Below are positions 17,164 through 25,728 of a stretch of 64,000 nt of DNA, one piece after another. Source of the stretch: Candidatus Pantoea floridensis (lineage in GTDB: Bacteria; Pseudomonadota; Gammaproteobacteria; Enterobacterales; Enterobacteriaceae). A model generated the notes under the pieces. It searched no databases. It was not told the origin of the DNA and saw only the letters and a list, made by a program, of their open reading frames with translations. Positions within the stretch are counted from its first letter, which is position 1. The number at the start of each line of letters is the position of its first letter. The position numbers were made by a program, and so were the translations under genes. The stretch covers positions 3,906,001 to 3,970,000 of the forward strand of contig NZ_OCMY01000001.1 of NCBI RefSeq assembly GCF_900215435.1, read 5' to 3'.

Positions 17164-18546
17164 CTATGATTCGACGGTCGCGCGTGATTGCGTCATACGT
17201 GCCAAACTCACTACCGCAGCGACGGTGGCAAAGCTGCCAGCCAGCACCAGCGACGCATGAGTACCGCTATCATTGAAGAGATTAAACATCAGTGCCACCA
17301 GCGCTGCGCCGCTACTTTGTCCCACTAAACGTGCGGTGCCCAGCATTCCACTGGCACCACCGCTACGATTACGCGGTGCAGCTGAGATGATGGTGTGGTT
17401 GTTCGGTGACTGGAACAAACCAAAGCCGGCACCGCACAGCATCATACGCCAGATAATATCCGCATCGGTTGGCTGCGTGGGCAGCAGCGCCAGCAGGAAA
17501 AGCCCAGCGGCGAACATCGCTAATCCCAATCCGCCTAATAATCCCGCATGGAATTTCTCAATCAGCCGACCCGCAATCGGCGCCATTACCATCGTCGCGA
17601 GCGGCCACGGCGTTAATAGCAGGCCCGTTGCGACTTCATTGCGCCCCAGCACGTTTTGCAGGAAAAACGGCAGCGCCACCATCGCCAGCATCTGTGCGCA
17701 GAACGAGCAAATTGAGGTGCCAATCGATAGTGAAAAAATGGGGATACGCAGTAAGTCCACAGGTAGCAGCGGAACGGGCATGGCCAGTTGCCGACGAACA
17801 AATATCACACCCACCAGCACCAACGCCACCAGTTCGGCCACAATCAGCCAGCCGTTCTGTCCCTGAGAAAAGCCGCTGAGCGCGGAAATCAGCAGGCCAA
17901 AGAACAGTGCATTCATAATGGCACTTGGCACATCAAATTTTTGTTGTTTTGCTTTCTGAGTGTTATCAGGCAGGAAACGCAACGCTAGCCACAGCGCGAT
18001 AATCCCTAAAGGAACATTAATCAGGAATAACCACTTCCAACTGGCGACTGAAAGAATGGCCGCTGCAACGGTGGGTCCTGCTGCGCTGGATACGGCAACA
18101 ATCAGCGAGTTAATCGCCATCCCACGCCCAAGAAAGCGCTGCGGGTAGATGATGCGAATCAGTGCCGTATTCACGCTCATCAGCGCTGCACCGCCAAAGC
18201 CTTGCAGCACACGAGCAACCGTCAGCATATTCAGCGAGGAGGAGAGGGCGCAAAACAGCGACGTGGCGATGAACAGGGCCAGCCCGACCTGATAAATGCG
18301 CCGATAACCGAGCATATCTCCGAGAAACGACAGCGACAGCAGCGAGATAACGATCGCGATTTGATAGGCGTTAACAATCCAGATTGACTCTGCTGGGCTA
18401 GCATTGAGTTCGCGTGCAATGGTGGGCAAGGCTACATTAGCGATGGCGCCATCAAGTACCGCCATCATGATGCCAAGCGCAATGGTGATTATCGCGCCAT
18501 AGCGCTGGGGAACGGGTAAACCATCCTGAGAAACGGTTAAAGACAT
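17164..18546 (-). CDS. yebQ: MFS multidrug exporter of the EmrB/QacA (DHA2) type
   Basis: The 460-residue protein has about 14 membrane helices, the number for the DHA2 group. Motif GDMLGYRRIYQVGLALF follows helix 2, and LDGAIANVALPTI in helix 1 is the family's D1 motif. It lies between htpX and kdgR as yebQ does in E. coli (457 residues). The substrate is unknown; the family exports toxic small molecules using the proton gradient. kdgR diverges from it, and the 193-bp gap contains the palindrome described for kdgR. Confidence 0.9.
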   Translation of the reverse strand: MSLTVSQDGLPVPQRYGAIITIALGIMMAVLDGAIANVALPTIARELNASPAESIWIVNAYQIAIVISLLSLSFLGDMLGYRRIYQVGLALFIATSLFCALSSSLNMLTVARVLQGFGGAALMSVNTALIRIIYPQRFLGRGMAINSLIVAVSSAAGPTVAAAILSVASWKWLFLINVPLGIIALWLALRFLPDNTQKAKQQKFDVPSAIMNALFFGLLISALSGFSQGQNGWLIVAELVALVLVGVIFVRRQLAMPVPLLPVDLLRIPIFSLSIGTSICSFCAQMLAMVALPFFLQNVLGRNEVATGLLLTPWPLATMVMAPIAGRLIEKFHAGLLGGLGLAMFAAGLFLLALLPTQPTDADIIWRMMLCGAGFGLFQSPNNHTIISAAPRNRSGGASGMLGTARLVGQSSGAALVALMFNLFNDSGTHASLVLAGSFATVAAVVSLARMTQSRATVES

Positions 18547-18705
18547 AAGTTAGATAAATGAAGGGGGTGAATATCATCATGCTAATCAATTCGCTGGCGA
18601 AAAGCACCGCATTCATTGACATAAAATTACGTGTGAATGTGTCACTGAGTCTGGGTCGTTGCCGCCAGCGATGGGAAACGCATATACTGACGATTCTGTT
18701 CCGTT

Positions 18706-18728
18706 TTTTTTGAAACACTTTCAAAAAA
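18706..18728. promoter_or_regulatory. Perfect palindrome ahead of kdgR, possible KdgR operator
   Basis: TTTTTTGAAA at 18706-18715 and TTTCAAAAAA at 18719-18728 form a perfect 10-bp inverted repeat with CAC between. It contains TGAAAcacTTTCA, which resembles the half-sites of KdgR boxes, though with a shorter spacer than the consensus. It abuts the kdgR ribosome site, so it could serve autoregulation or, as an RNA hairpin, affect translation. Confidence 0.45.
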
Positions 18729-18739
18729 GGATACGCGCC

Positions 18740-19531
18740 ATGGCGAGTAGCGAAAATGACAAACAGCCGGACTCCGTTTCATCAGTAATGAAGGTGTTTG
18801 GCATTTTACAGGCGCTGGGGGAAGAGCGCGATCACGGTATTACTGAATTATCCCAACGCGTTATGATGTCGAAGAGCACCGTTTATCGCTTTCTGCAGAC
18901 CATGAAGTCGCTCGGCTACGTGGCGCAGGAAGGGGAGAGTGAGAAATATTCGCTGACTCTCAAACTGTTTGAACTCGGTGCCAAAGCCCTACAGAACGTT
19001 GATCTGATTCGTAGTGCAGATATTGAGATGCGCGAACTCTCGCGCTTAACGAAAGAAACCATTCATCTTGGTGCGCTGGAAGAAGACAGCATCGTCTACA
19101 TCCACAAAATCGATTCGCTGTATAATTTGCGAATGTATTCCCGCATAGGTCGCCGTAATCCATTGCATACCACGGCAATTGGGAAAGTGCTGCTTGCCTG
19201 GCGTGAGCGCGCTGAAGTGCAGGAAATTCTAAACGAAGTAGAGTTTCGTCGCAGCACAGCGAAAACCATTGTCACGGCCGAGGCGCTATTGGCCGTTTTG
19301 GATCAGGTCAAAGATCAAGGTTTTGGCGAAGATAATGAAGAGCAGGAAGAGGGCTTACGCTGCATCGCGGTACCGGTATTTGACCGTTTTGGTGTGGTGA
19401 TCGCCGGGCTCAGTATCTCATTTCCGACTATCCGCTTCTCCGAAGAGGCGAAAAATGAATATGTTGCGATGCTGCATCGTGCAGCACGAAATTTGTCCGA
19501 ACAGATGGGCTACCACACTTATCCTTTTTAA
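18740..19531 (+). CDS. kdgR: IclR-family transcriptional repressor KdgR
   Basis: The 263-residue protein is nearly collinear with E. coli KdgR. An N-terminal winged helix (ITELSQRVMMSKSTVYRFLQ at about 40-60) is followed by the IclR effector domain (RRNPLHTTAIGKVLLAWRER; EEGLRCIAVPVFDRFGVVIA). KdgR represses pectin- and uronate-breakdown genes until 2-keto-3-deoxygluconate binds it, a role well studied in plant-associated enterobacteria. The ATG at 18740 after AAGG is preferred; the longer frame to 18659 runs through the promoter region. Confidence 0.95.
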   Translation: MASSENDKQPDSVSSVMKVFGILQALGEERDHGITELSQRVMMSKSTVYRFLQTMKSLGYVAQEGESEKYSLTLKLFELGAKALQNVDLIRSADIEMRELSRLTKETIHLGALEEDSIVYIHKIDSLYNLRMYSRIGRRNPLHTTAIGKVLLAWRERAEVQEILNEVEFRRSTAKTIVTAEALLAVLDQVKDQGFGEDNEEQEEGLRCIAVPVFDRFGVVIAGLSISFPTIRFSEEAKNEYVAMLHRAARNLSEQMGYHTYPF

Positions 19532-19536
19532 CGATT

Positions 19537-19565
19537 AAAAACGGGCTGTTGCCAGCCCGTTTCAT
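19537..19565. terminator. Terminator between kdgR and yobH
   Basis: ACGGGCTG and CAGCCCGT form a stem around TTGC, flanked by A and T tracts; the genes converge on it. Confidence 0.85.
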
Positions 19566-19567
19566 CA

Positions 19568-19804
19568 TTAGTTATCGACGACTTCGCCACTTTTCTTCAG
19601 CAGTGGACAATCCGTTACGCCAACGATTCCGCTATCTGTGTGCAGGTACTGTGCCGTGATCATGCCGCGCGCCGTTAAGTAGCTACACTGCAGTCCTAAT
19701 CCTGCCGCATTCTTATTGCTACCGGTGAGGACACCATAGCCCGTAAGCAGCATGGCCAGCCAAATCAGCGCTACTAACCCAATCGTGCGAATAAGTAATT
19801 TCAT
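19568..19804 (-). CDS. yobH: YobH family small membrane or secreted protein
   Basis: The 78-residue protein has a hydrophobic N-terminus at about residues 5-26 (IRTIGLVALIWLAMLLTGYG), either a signal peptide or an anchor. Two cysteines in LQCSYLTARG and VTDCPLLKK could form a periplasmic disulfide. The central phrase AAGLGLQCSYLTARGMITAQ matches E. coli YobH. AAGGAG precedes the ATG. Its function is not known. In E. coli mgrB lies next to it, but no mgrB frame is found upstream here. Confidence 0.88.
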   Translation of the reverse strand: MKLLIRTIGLVALIWLAMLLTGYGVLTGSNKNAAGLGLQCSYLTARGMITAQYLHTDSGIVGVTDCPLLKKSGEVVDN

Positions 19805-20027
19805 GCTTTCTGTTCTCCTTGTGATACATAACGCAGCTGTCCTGACGTTGCTGCCAAACCTACTGTAGTAGCATGCCTCGCTTTAGCCAACGGATCGATC
19901 AGAGATAACTGAAAGACGTAACGCTGCGGGATAATCTGCTTTCAGCCGCTACCCATTATCTTTTCTGCCGCCAGCGAGTAGAATCAGCGGCGGAGTAGAG
20001 ATTTGATTTTTGACTATAGAGGCAGTT

Positions 20028-20303
20028 ATGAATGAATTAGCCGCAAATACCAGTCCGCTGTTAACCTATGGCGTCCTGTCCCTGATCATTATTGTGGCCT
20101 TTATCGCCTGGTTCTTCGTCAATCGGGCCAGCGTGCGAGCAAGTGAGCAAATTCAGCTGCTGGAAGCGCTAATAGAAGAGCAAAAGAAACAGAATGTACT
20201 GCTGCGTCGTCTGGTCGATGCACAGCCCACCACAGCAAAACCAGTTGTCGATGAAGACGCGAATGAACAACGCGATTTTATTCGGATGATCCCTGAGCGC
20301 TAA
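20028..20303 (+). CDS. yebO: YebO family single-helix membrane protein
   Basis: The 91-residue protein has one membrane helix at about residues 12-32 (LLTYGVLSLIIIVAFIAWFF) and then a charged, coiled-coil-like segment (SEQIQLLEALIEEQKKQNVL) ending in DFIRMIPER. Length and the phrase EQIQLLEALIEEQKKQN match E. coli YebO (95 residues). The function is unknown. The ATG at 20028 follows AGAGG; the frame upstream to 20010 uses a weak start. A strong terminator stands 39 bp after the stop. Confidence 0.88.
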   Translation: MNELAANTSPLLTYGVLSLIIIVAFIAWFFVNRASVRASEQIQLLEALIEEQKKQNVLLRRLVDAQPTTAKPVVDEDANEQRDFIRMIPER

Positions 20304-20341
20304 GCATGTCATAAACCATTGTTAGCGATGTGATAAAGCCT

Positions 20342-20375
20342 CTGCTGCGCACTATAATGGTGCGCAGCAGTTTTT
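20342..20375 (+). terminator. Terminator of yebO
   Basis: CTGCTGCGCAC (20342-20352) pairs with GTGCGCAGCAG (20360-20370) and TTTTTC follows. Confidence 0.92.
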
Positions 20376-20999
20376 CTACCGGATGTTCATTGTATGAGAA
20401 GTACCACTATGAATAGCCATGAAAGATGGCCGGGTGAATATCATCTAAGATTAATCCTAAGGCACTTTCGTTAAATCAGGCCTTGTGCTGTTTTTTATAA
20501 CATTTAATTGTTAAGTGCTTAGAAAAAAATGAGATAAATGCCACATCATTATGAATGCTTTTATATGGGGCGCATATTATTTGCTTCTCCTGCTTTTGGT
20601 GCAGAACAATTACTAACTTATACCGAATAAAGCTATTTGTACAAGATTTGTACTGCGCACAATTGTTGCGTGGCAGGCTAACTTTTTGGTGGAATATTTT
20701 ATTCGTGCCATATTAATGCAATATTTTTCCCGTATTGTTAATGGCTTAAAATGTGTCGTTGAATGCTTCACCGCTACGCTTGACTAATAGGGGTATTAAC
20801 GCTAACTATACTGAGTGATAACCTTTTTTTGCCCAGTTTATTCTTCCGCTGTCAATACACAGTAGGATGAAGAAAGAGGCGTTAGCAGGTGAATTAGCTA
20901 ATTATGTGCGTCACGTCGATCACCGTTTAAAAATGGCTTGCCATTAATTTGCGAATATGTGATAACAAATCGTGGGTCAAACGAGGTACAGTTCTGTTT
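20376..20999. other. AT-rich 620-bp intergenic region upstream of yobF-cspC
   Basis: This is an unusually long gap for this chromosome. A 26-residue ORF at 20394-20474 (+) is the only short frame I noticed, and it has a poor ribosome site. The rest has several T-rich runs and no clear hairpin. The promoter of the yobF-cspC message must lie here, probably with a long leader; a small RNA gene would also fit. I cannot assign either from the sequence. Confidence 0.45.
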
Positions 21000-21074
21000 A
21001 TGTATGGCATCTTCAGTAAAGAAGTTACGAGTAAAGACGTTGACGTTGAATACCGCTTCCTTGCCGAACCTTAA
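21000..21074 (+). pseudogene. yobF: yobF, conserved frame interrupted by an in-frame TAA
   Basis: From the ATG at 21000 the frame reads MYGIFSKEVTSKDVDVEYRF, then LAEP and TAA at 21072. E. coli YobF begins [20 protein letters not shown] and continues SAEPYIGASCSNVSVLS. After the TAA here the same frame reads [15 protein letters not shown], still similar to E. coli. The stop therefore stands where E. coli has Tyr, a one-base change from TAT. The frame then stays open for 28 codons and enters cspC in frame. YobF is a small stress-related protein encoded with cspC. It is either a recent nonsense mutation, a naturally shortened 24-residue product, a readthrough site or a sequencing error. Confidence 0.7.
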
Positions 21075-21158
21075 ATTAGTGCCTCATTCAGTAATGTCTC
21101 TGGTTTATCTGTAAGTCTGCCCTTAGGGCAATATAAACATCGAAAGGAAATTTGCGAA

Positions 21159-21368
21159 ATGGCAAAGATTAAAGGTCAGGTTAAGTGGTTCAACGAGTCT
21201 AAAGGTTTTGGTTTTATTACTCCTGCTGACGGTAGCAAAGATGTGTTCGTACACTTCTCTGCAATCCAGGGCAATGGTTTTAAAACTCTGGCTGAAGGCC
21301 AAAGCGTTGAGTTCGAAATCCAGGACGGCCAGAAAGGTCCAGCTGCGGTCAACGTTACCCCAATCTGA
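21159..21368 (+). CDS. cspC: Cold-shock-domain protein CspC
   Basis: The 69-residue cold-shock domain begins [20 protein letters not shown] and carries the RNA-binding motifs KGFGFI and DVFVHFSAI. Apart from few substitutions it agrees with E. coli CspC, and the neighbours (yobF upstream, rlmA downstream) are those of cspC. CspC is made at 37 degrees, binds RNA and stabilises rpoS and other stress mRNAs. AAGGAAA lies ahead of the ATG. A strong terminator follows. Confidence 0.95.
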   Translation: MAKIKGQVKWFNESKGFGFITPADGSKDVFVHFSAIQGNGFKTLAEGQSVEFEIQDGQKGPAAVNVTPI

Positions 21369-21412
21369 TTTCGATCTCAGGCTCGGTGCCATGCACCACT
21401 GATAAGAATCTT

Positions 21413-21446
21413 AAAGCCCTGCTCTCTGAGCAGGGCTTTTTCTTTA
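21413..21446 (+). terminator. Terminator of cspC
   Basis: AAAGCCCTGCTC pairs with GAGCAGGGCTTT across a 3-base loop, followed by TTCTTT. Confidence 0.92.
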
Positions 21447-21508
21447 TTCTTTCTGTTACCAATTGACCAGGGTAAACTGCGCCGCGAAACGCTAACCCGG
21501 AGTTATCT

Positions 21509-22315
21509 ATGTCGTTGATTTGCCCACTTTGTCATCAGCCTCTTCTCCAGCAGTCCAACAGCTTCCGCTGCGATGCGGGACATCAGTTTGATCAGGCTAA
21601 AGAGGGGTACGTCAATCTTCTGCCGGTGCAATATAAGGGCTCGCGAGAACCCGGTGACAGTGTTGAAATGCTGCAGGCGCGTCGAGCGTTTCTTGATGCC
21701 GGACACTATCAACCTTTACGTCAGAGCGTTGCAGGGCTCCTTGCGCAACAGCTGGGGTCGCACTCATCGCAGGTATTGGATATCGGCTGTGGCGAAGGTT
21801 ATTACACGGCGGCGATGGCTGAAGCACTGCCTCAGGCACAACTGTTTGGTCTTGATGTGGCTAAGGCAGCGATACGCATGGCGGCTAAACGCTATCGCAA
21901 GGTGAAATTTTGTGTGGCATCAAGCCAGCGTTTACCGTTTGCGGATGCAGCGCTGGATGGGGTCGTGCGTATTTATGCGCCCTGCAGCGAAGATGAGTTG
22001 GCGCGCGTCATTAAGCCGGGCGGCATCGTATTGACGGTGACGCCAGGGCCACACCATTTGCGGCAGTTTAAAGCGCTTATCTATCGCGAAGTGCAGCTTC
22101 ATGCGGCTGAGGAGAAAGCGTATGCAGGTTTTAAGTTGGCCGATCGGCAGAACCTGCATTACAACATGAAATTAAGTGGGGCTGACGCTGTTAGCTTATT
22201 ACAAATGACGCCATTTGCCTGGCGCGCACGTGAAGAAGTCTGGCAAAACCTCGCAGCGTCCAGCGAGTTTAGCTGTGATGCCGATTTCACGCTCACACTG
22301 TGGCGGCGCGATTAA
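21509..22315 (+). CDS. rlmA: 23S rRNA (guanine-745-N1) methyltransferase RlmA
   Basis: The 268-residue protein opens with a zinc finger (Cys5, Cys8, Cys21, His25 in CPLCHQ and CDAGHQF) that contacts the RNA. A SAM-binding methyltransferase fold follows ([17 protein letters not shown] at about 89-105; [13 protein letters not shown]). The C-terminal part is typical of RlmA ([16 protein letters not shown]). It methylates N1 of G745 in helix 35 of 23S rRNA. In E. coli mntP lies between rlmA and yobD; here rlmA runs straight into yobD, the two stops overlapping by 4 bp. Confidence 0.94.
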   Translation: MSLICPLCHQPLLQQSNSFRCDAGHQFDQAKEGYVNLLPVQYKGSREPGDSVEMLQARRAFLDAGHYQPLRQSVAGLLAQQLGSHSSQVLDIGCGEGYYTAAMAEALPQAQLFGLDVAKAAIRMAAKRYRKVKFCVASSQRLPFADAALDGVVRIYAPCSEDELARVIKPGGIVLTVTPGPHHLRQFKALIYREVQLHAAEEKAYAGFKLADRQNLHYNMKLSGADAVSLLQMTPFAWRAREEVWQNLAASSEFSCDADFTLTLWRRD

Positions 22316-22770
22316 CGCGCTTCCACGAGCGTAGTGTAAATCCGCTCCAGATCGTCAAGCTGCTTAACGGCAATCAGCAGGCGACGTTGTTCCAGCTGCA
22401 TCACCAGAATGCCGTCTTCAGACAGATTCATGCTTTGGATGCGCCGATAATCAATCCATACAACACCATAAAACAGGCCACTCTCCTTCATCAGCAGTTT
22501 TGGACTGCGAATCCAGAATAACCACACCGACATGAAACACAGCACCATCAGCAAATTGGTGGTGAGCTGGGTTCCATGATTATCGATGTTGTTCCATAAC
22601 AGAATCAGCAGTAACACGATGAAAATAGCGCTATCTATCTTGTGGCGGCGGCGCAGCGCGACACGCAGTTTAGTCGGTCCATTACGGCGCGGTAGGATCG
22701 CTTCGTCATAGATAGCATACAGCGCGAAACCTGCAATAAGCAGGGCGATTAGGGCGTCAGTCAGTGACAT
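22312..22770 (-). CDS. yobD: YobD family inner-membrane protein (DUF986)
   Basis: The start at 22770 gives 152 residues, exactly the E. coli YobD length; the frame upstream of it runs into the man operon spacer and is not conserved. Three hydrophobic segments are seen at about residues 3-22, 47-63 and 75-92, then a soluble tail with [20 protein letters not shown] and LEQRRLLI, close to E. coli. Function unknown. It follows manZ at a distance of about 90 bp, behind a hairpin. Confidence 0.9.
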   Translation of the reverse strand: MSLTDALIALLIAGFALYAIYDEAILPRRNGPTKLRVALRRRHKIDSAIFIVLLLILLWNNIDNHGTQLTTNLLMVLCFMSVWLFWIRSPKLLMKESGLFYGVVWIDYRRIQSMNLSEDGILVMQLEQRRLLIAVKQLDDLERIYTTLVEAR

Positions 22771-22835
22771 TAGGTGTTCTTCCTCAACCGAATTTACCTC
22801 AACGTGGGCGCTCAGGTAATGCCGTTCGAAAATAG

Positions 22836-22854
22836 CCGGGAGCCGAGCTCCCGG
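22836..22854 (-). terminator. Hairpin after manZ
   Basis: CCGGGAGC and GCTCCCGG form an 8-bp stem with a 3-base loop; the following T tract on the minus strand (CTATTTTCG) is short, so termination may be partial. Confidence 0.6.
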
Positions 22855-22862
22855 CCAGATTG

Positions 22863-23708
22863 TTACAGACCGAGCAGGCCAATCCAATAGCCGAAGATAC
22901 CAATGGCGAAGAAGCCAACGATAATCCACAGCGCATTGACTTTACGACGCAGCAGCCACATACAACCAAAGGTCAGCAGCAGCGGAATCAGGCCAGGCAT
23001 CAGCTGATCGAGGATCGACTGAACCGTCGTAACGGTGGTTTTCCCTGTCTGGTCGGTGATGCGTGACACCACCAGCGGCACATTCACATGCGTCCACTTA
23101 TTGACCAGCGCCCCCATGACAAAGAGGCCGAGAATCGACGCGCCCTCCGTCAGTTTCTGCAGGAAACCGCCGCCCATATCGCTGACGATATCGACACCTT
23201 TCCGATAGCCGTAAGCCACACCGTAATAACGGGTCAACATACGCACCACGTTGAACAGGATGAAGAACAGCAGCGGGCCTAACAGGCTACCGCTCATCGC
23301 GATACCGGCGCCCAACGCCGCAAACACCGGGCGAACGGTACCCCAGAAGATCGGGTCGCCAACACCCGCGAGCGGGCCCATTAAACCAACTTTGATACCG
23401 TTGATTGCGGCATCATCAATAGCCGCACCGTTAGCGCGTTGCTCTTCCATCGCCATTGTTACGCCGAGCACAGGTGCAGCAACGTATGGATGGGTGTTGA
23501 AGAACTCCAGGTGACGTTTAATCGCCTGTTTACGGTCGTCGTTGTTTTCCGGGTAAAGGCGACGGATCACCGGCACCATTGAGTAGCAAAAACCCAGCGC
23601 CTGCATACGTTCAAAGTTCCACGAACCCTGAAACAGGTTGGAGCGCAGGAACACACCGCGGACATCGCCAGGGGTGAGTTTCTTTGGAGTGTTAGTTGTA
23701 TCAACCAT
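22863..23708 (-). CDS. manZ: PTS mannose transporter subunit IID
   Basis: The 281-residue IID protein starts with a long cytoplasmic part (GDVRGVFLRSNLFQGSWNFE) and ends with several membrane helices (IPLLLTFGCMWLLRRKVNAL and the C-terminal one). With ManY it forms the membrane channel that takes in mannose, glucose, glucosamine and related sugars as they are phosphorylated. It is the last gene of manXYZ. In E. coli ManYZ also admits phage lambda DNA and some bacteriocins. Confidence 0.96.
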   Translation of the reverse strand: MVDTTNTPKKLTPGDVRGVFLRSNLFQGSWNFERMQALGFCYSMVPVIRRLYPENNDDRKQAIKRHLEFFNTHPYVAAPVLGVTMAMEEQRANGAAIDDAAINGIKVGLMGPLAGVGDPIFWGTVRPVFAALGAGIAMSGSLLGPLLFFILFNVVRMLTRYYGVAYGYRKGVDIVSDMGGGFLQKLTEGASILGLFVMGALVNKWTHVNVPLVVSRITDQTGKTTVTTVQSILDQLMPGLIPLLLTFGCMWLLRRKVNALWIIVGFFAIGIFGYWIGLLGL

Positions 23709-23722
23709 GATTTCACCTGTTC

Positions 23723-24523
23723 CTAGTCGAGTTCGTTATCGAGGTCATTGTTTGCAGGACCGGCCGTTGCAGCACCTGCTACGCGGTTATATTTCGGTGC
23801 CAGCTGGATATACAGCACCGCCATCACCACGCCAATCACGCCCAGCGCAACCAGGTTGAAGTTGGTGAAGGCTGCAGTGACGAAGCCAAGGTAGAAGAAC
23901 GGCATCAGGTAGCCCGCACGCATCATGTTAATGACCATGGCGTAACCAACTACCACGATCATACCACCGGCGATGTTCAGGCCATTGGTAACAACTTCAG
24001 GAATGGAGTTCAGCAACTCCTGAACGATGCTGGTACCCACAGAAATCGCCACGATCAGCGCAGGAATCGCAATACGCATTGCCTGCAAGACCAGAGCGGA
24101 AACGTGAATCCAGCTGATTGCGCTCAGGTTGCCTTTCTCCGCTGCCTTATCGGCGGCATGTTGGAAGGCGACGGTGATGGTGCGCACAATGATGGTCAGA
24201 ACCTGGCCAGCCGCGGCCAGTGGAATAGCCAGCGCGATACCCGCACCCACGCTTTGTCCACCCGCGATAACCAGAATGGTTGAGATGATGGAAGCCAGCG
24301 CAGCATCAGGTGCAACCGCAGCACCGATGTTCATCCAGCCCAGCGCGATCATCTCCAGCGTACCGCCGATGATGATACCGGTTTTCATATCGCCAAGAAC
24401 CGCACCAATTAAGGTACAAGCCACCAGCGGGCGGTGGAATTGAAACTCATCAAGAATCGATCCCATCCCGGCGATACAGGCCACAATAAATATCAAAATG
24501 ATTTGTAGCGTGGTTATCTCCAT
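23723..24523 (-). CDS. manY: PTS mannose transporter subunit IIC
   Basis: The 266-residue protein (E. coli also 266) begins MEITTLQIILIFIVACIAGM and is hydrophobic throughout, with about eight to ten helices. The stretch DMKTGIIIGGTLEMIALGWM is the conserved sugar-channel region. The start at 24523 is taken by length and by the good ribosome site AGAGGAGAAAT; six codons upstream are not conserved. It lies 14 bp ahead of manZ. Confidence 0.96.
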   Translation of the reverse strand: MEITTLQIILIFIVACIAGMGSILDEFQFHRPLVACTLIGAVLGDMKTGIIIGGTLEMIALGWMNIGAAVAPDAALASIISTILVIAGGQSVGAGIALAIPLAAAGQVLTIIVRTITVAFQHAADKAAEKGNLSAISWIHVSALVLQAMRIAIPALIVAISVGTSIVQELLNSIPEVVTNGLNIAGGMIVVVGYAMVINMMRAGYLMPFFYLGFVTAAFTNFNLVALGVIGVVMAVLYIQLAPKYNRVAGAATAGPANNDLDNELD

Positions 24524-24581
24524 TGCATTTCTCCTCTGCAAGGTCTCTAAAATTCGCCCGCATACGCAGGCAAAGGGCGAA

Positions 24582-25547
24582 CTACGGATTGACCTTGGTG
24601 ATCAGGTCCATCATTTTCAGTCGCTGATCGCTGGAAACTTTACGCACTTCCAGTTCGATACCGCGCTCGTTAAGTTTGCGGAACGCGGCGATATCTTTCT
24701 CATCGACAGATACCGCATTGTTCACCTGCGTTTTGCCCTGACGGAATGCCATGCCGCCGATATTGACGGATTTGATATCCACGCCTTGCTCAACAATCCT
24801 TAAGACATCCGTTGGATTGGTAAACAACAGCATCACCTTGTCCTGACCATATTTTGGGTTATTCCAAACGCGGACCATTTTGTCGACATCCACTACGTGC
24901 GCGGTTACGCCCGGCGGTGCAACTTGAGTCAGCAAGGTCTTGCGCACATGATCGTTAGCCACTTCATCACTGACGACGATAATGCGCGTGACGTTGGTTT
25001 CTTTCGTCCAGCGCGTTGCCACTTGCCCGTGAATCAAGCGGTCATCAATACGCGCAAGGCCAATTTTCATATGATCGCCCGGACCCATCGGTTTTTGCGG
25101 CTGGGCAGGGGCTTTTGCCACCACCGGTGCCGCAGCCGCTGGAGCAGGCGTTTCGGTTTTGAGCGCTTTAACGCCTTCACGACCGGCCTCAACTGCGATA
25201 TGAATCAGTTCCTGCAACGATGGATTGTCATCACGTCCCATCAGCGTTTCCACCAACATCGGAATGTTGACGCCGGCGATGACATCATAGTCAGGTTTGT
25301 CTACCACAATACGGCTGGCCGCGTTAAACGGACTGCCACCCCAAGTATCGACCAGGAACAACACGCCCTTTGACGTGTCGAGATCGGCTAGTCGTGCCTG
25401 ATACTTTTCGATTAGCGTTTCTGCATTTTCGCCGGGAACGAAATCAATCCATCCGACATTTTCCTGCTCACCCAACAGCATTTCTGCTGTTTTAAGCAAC
25501 TGTTCTGCCGCCCAGCCATGTGTACCAATTACAATAGCAATGGTCAC
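24582..25547 (-). CDS. manX: PTS mannose transporter subunit IIAB
   Basis: The 321-residue cytoplasmic protein has the IIA domain with phospho-accepting His10 (VIGTHGWAAEQL), an Ala/Pro linker at about 131-158 and the IIB domain with His173 (RIDDRLIHGQV). It passes phosphate from HPr to the incoming sugar. First gene of manXYZ. The upstream gap contains inverted-repeat and CRP-like sites that fit control by Mlc or NagC and cAMP-CRP. Confidence 0.96.
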   Translation of the reverse strand: MTIAIVIGTHGWAAEQLLKTAEMLLGEQENVGWIDFVPGENAETLIEKYQARLADLDTSKGVLFLVDTWGGSPFNAASRIVVDKPDYDVIAGVNIPMLVETLMGRDDNPSLQELIHIAVEAGREGVKALKTETPAPAAAAPVVAKAPAQPQKPMGPGDHMKIGLARIDDRLIHGQVATRWTKETNVTRIIVVSDEVANDHVRKTLLTQVAPPGVTAHVVDVDKMVRVWNNPKYGQDKVMLLFTNPTDVLRIVEQGVDIKSVNIGGMAFRQGKTQVNNAVSVDEKDIAAFRKLNERGIELEVRKVSSDQRLKMMDLITKVNP

Positions 25548-25698
25548 TTGCTACCTCCGTTCGCGTGAGAGATTCTCGGGCAGTGCCGGGAATCATTGAA
25601 AATTACCGTTAGTGTTTCAGGTGGATCGTTAGGTCTAAGATGAAGAAAGGCATCAATAAAAAAAACGAAACTATCCGCTGCACAGCGATAAGGTCGCG

Positions 25699-25726
25699 AT
25701 TTATTTTAGTGATCGAAAAAATAAAT
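25699..25726 (-). promoter_or_regulatory. Mlc/NagC-like operator of manXYZ
   Basis: ATTTATTTT (25699-25707) and AAAATAAAT (25718-25726) form a perfect 9-bp inverted repeat with a 10-bp spacer. Mlc and NagC operators are AT-rich palindromes of this general form, and E. coli manXYZ is repressed by both. Binding here is inferred. Confidence 0.45.
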
Positions 25727-25728
25727 TA

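Noticed and set aside
20394..20474. 26-residue ORF after the yebO terminator
   Set aside because: Weak ribosome site and no recognised similarity. It is mentioned under the intergenic region but not called.
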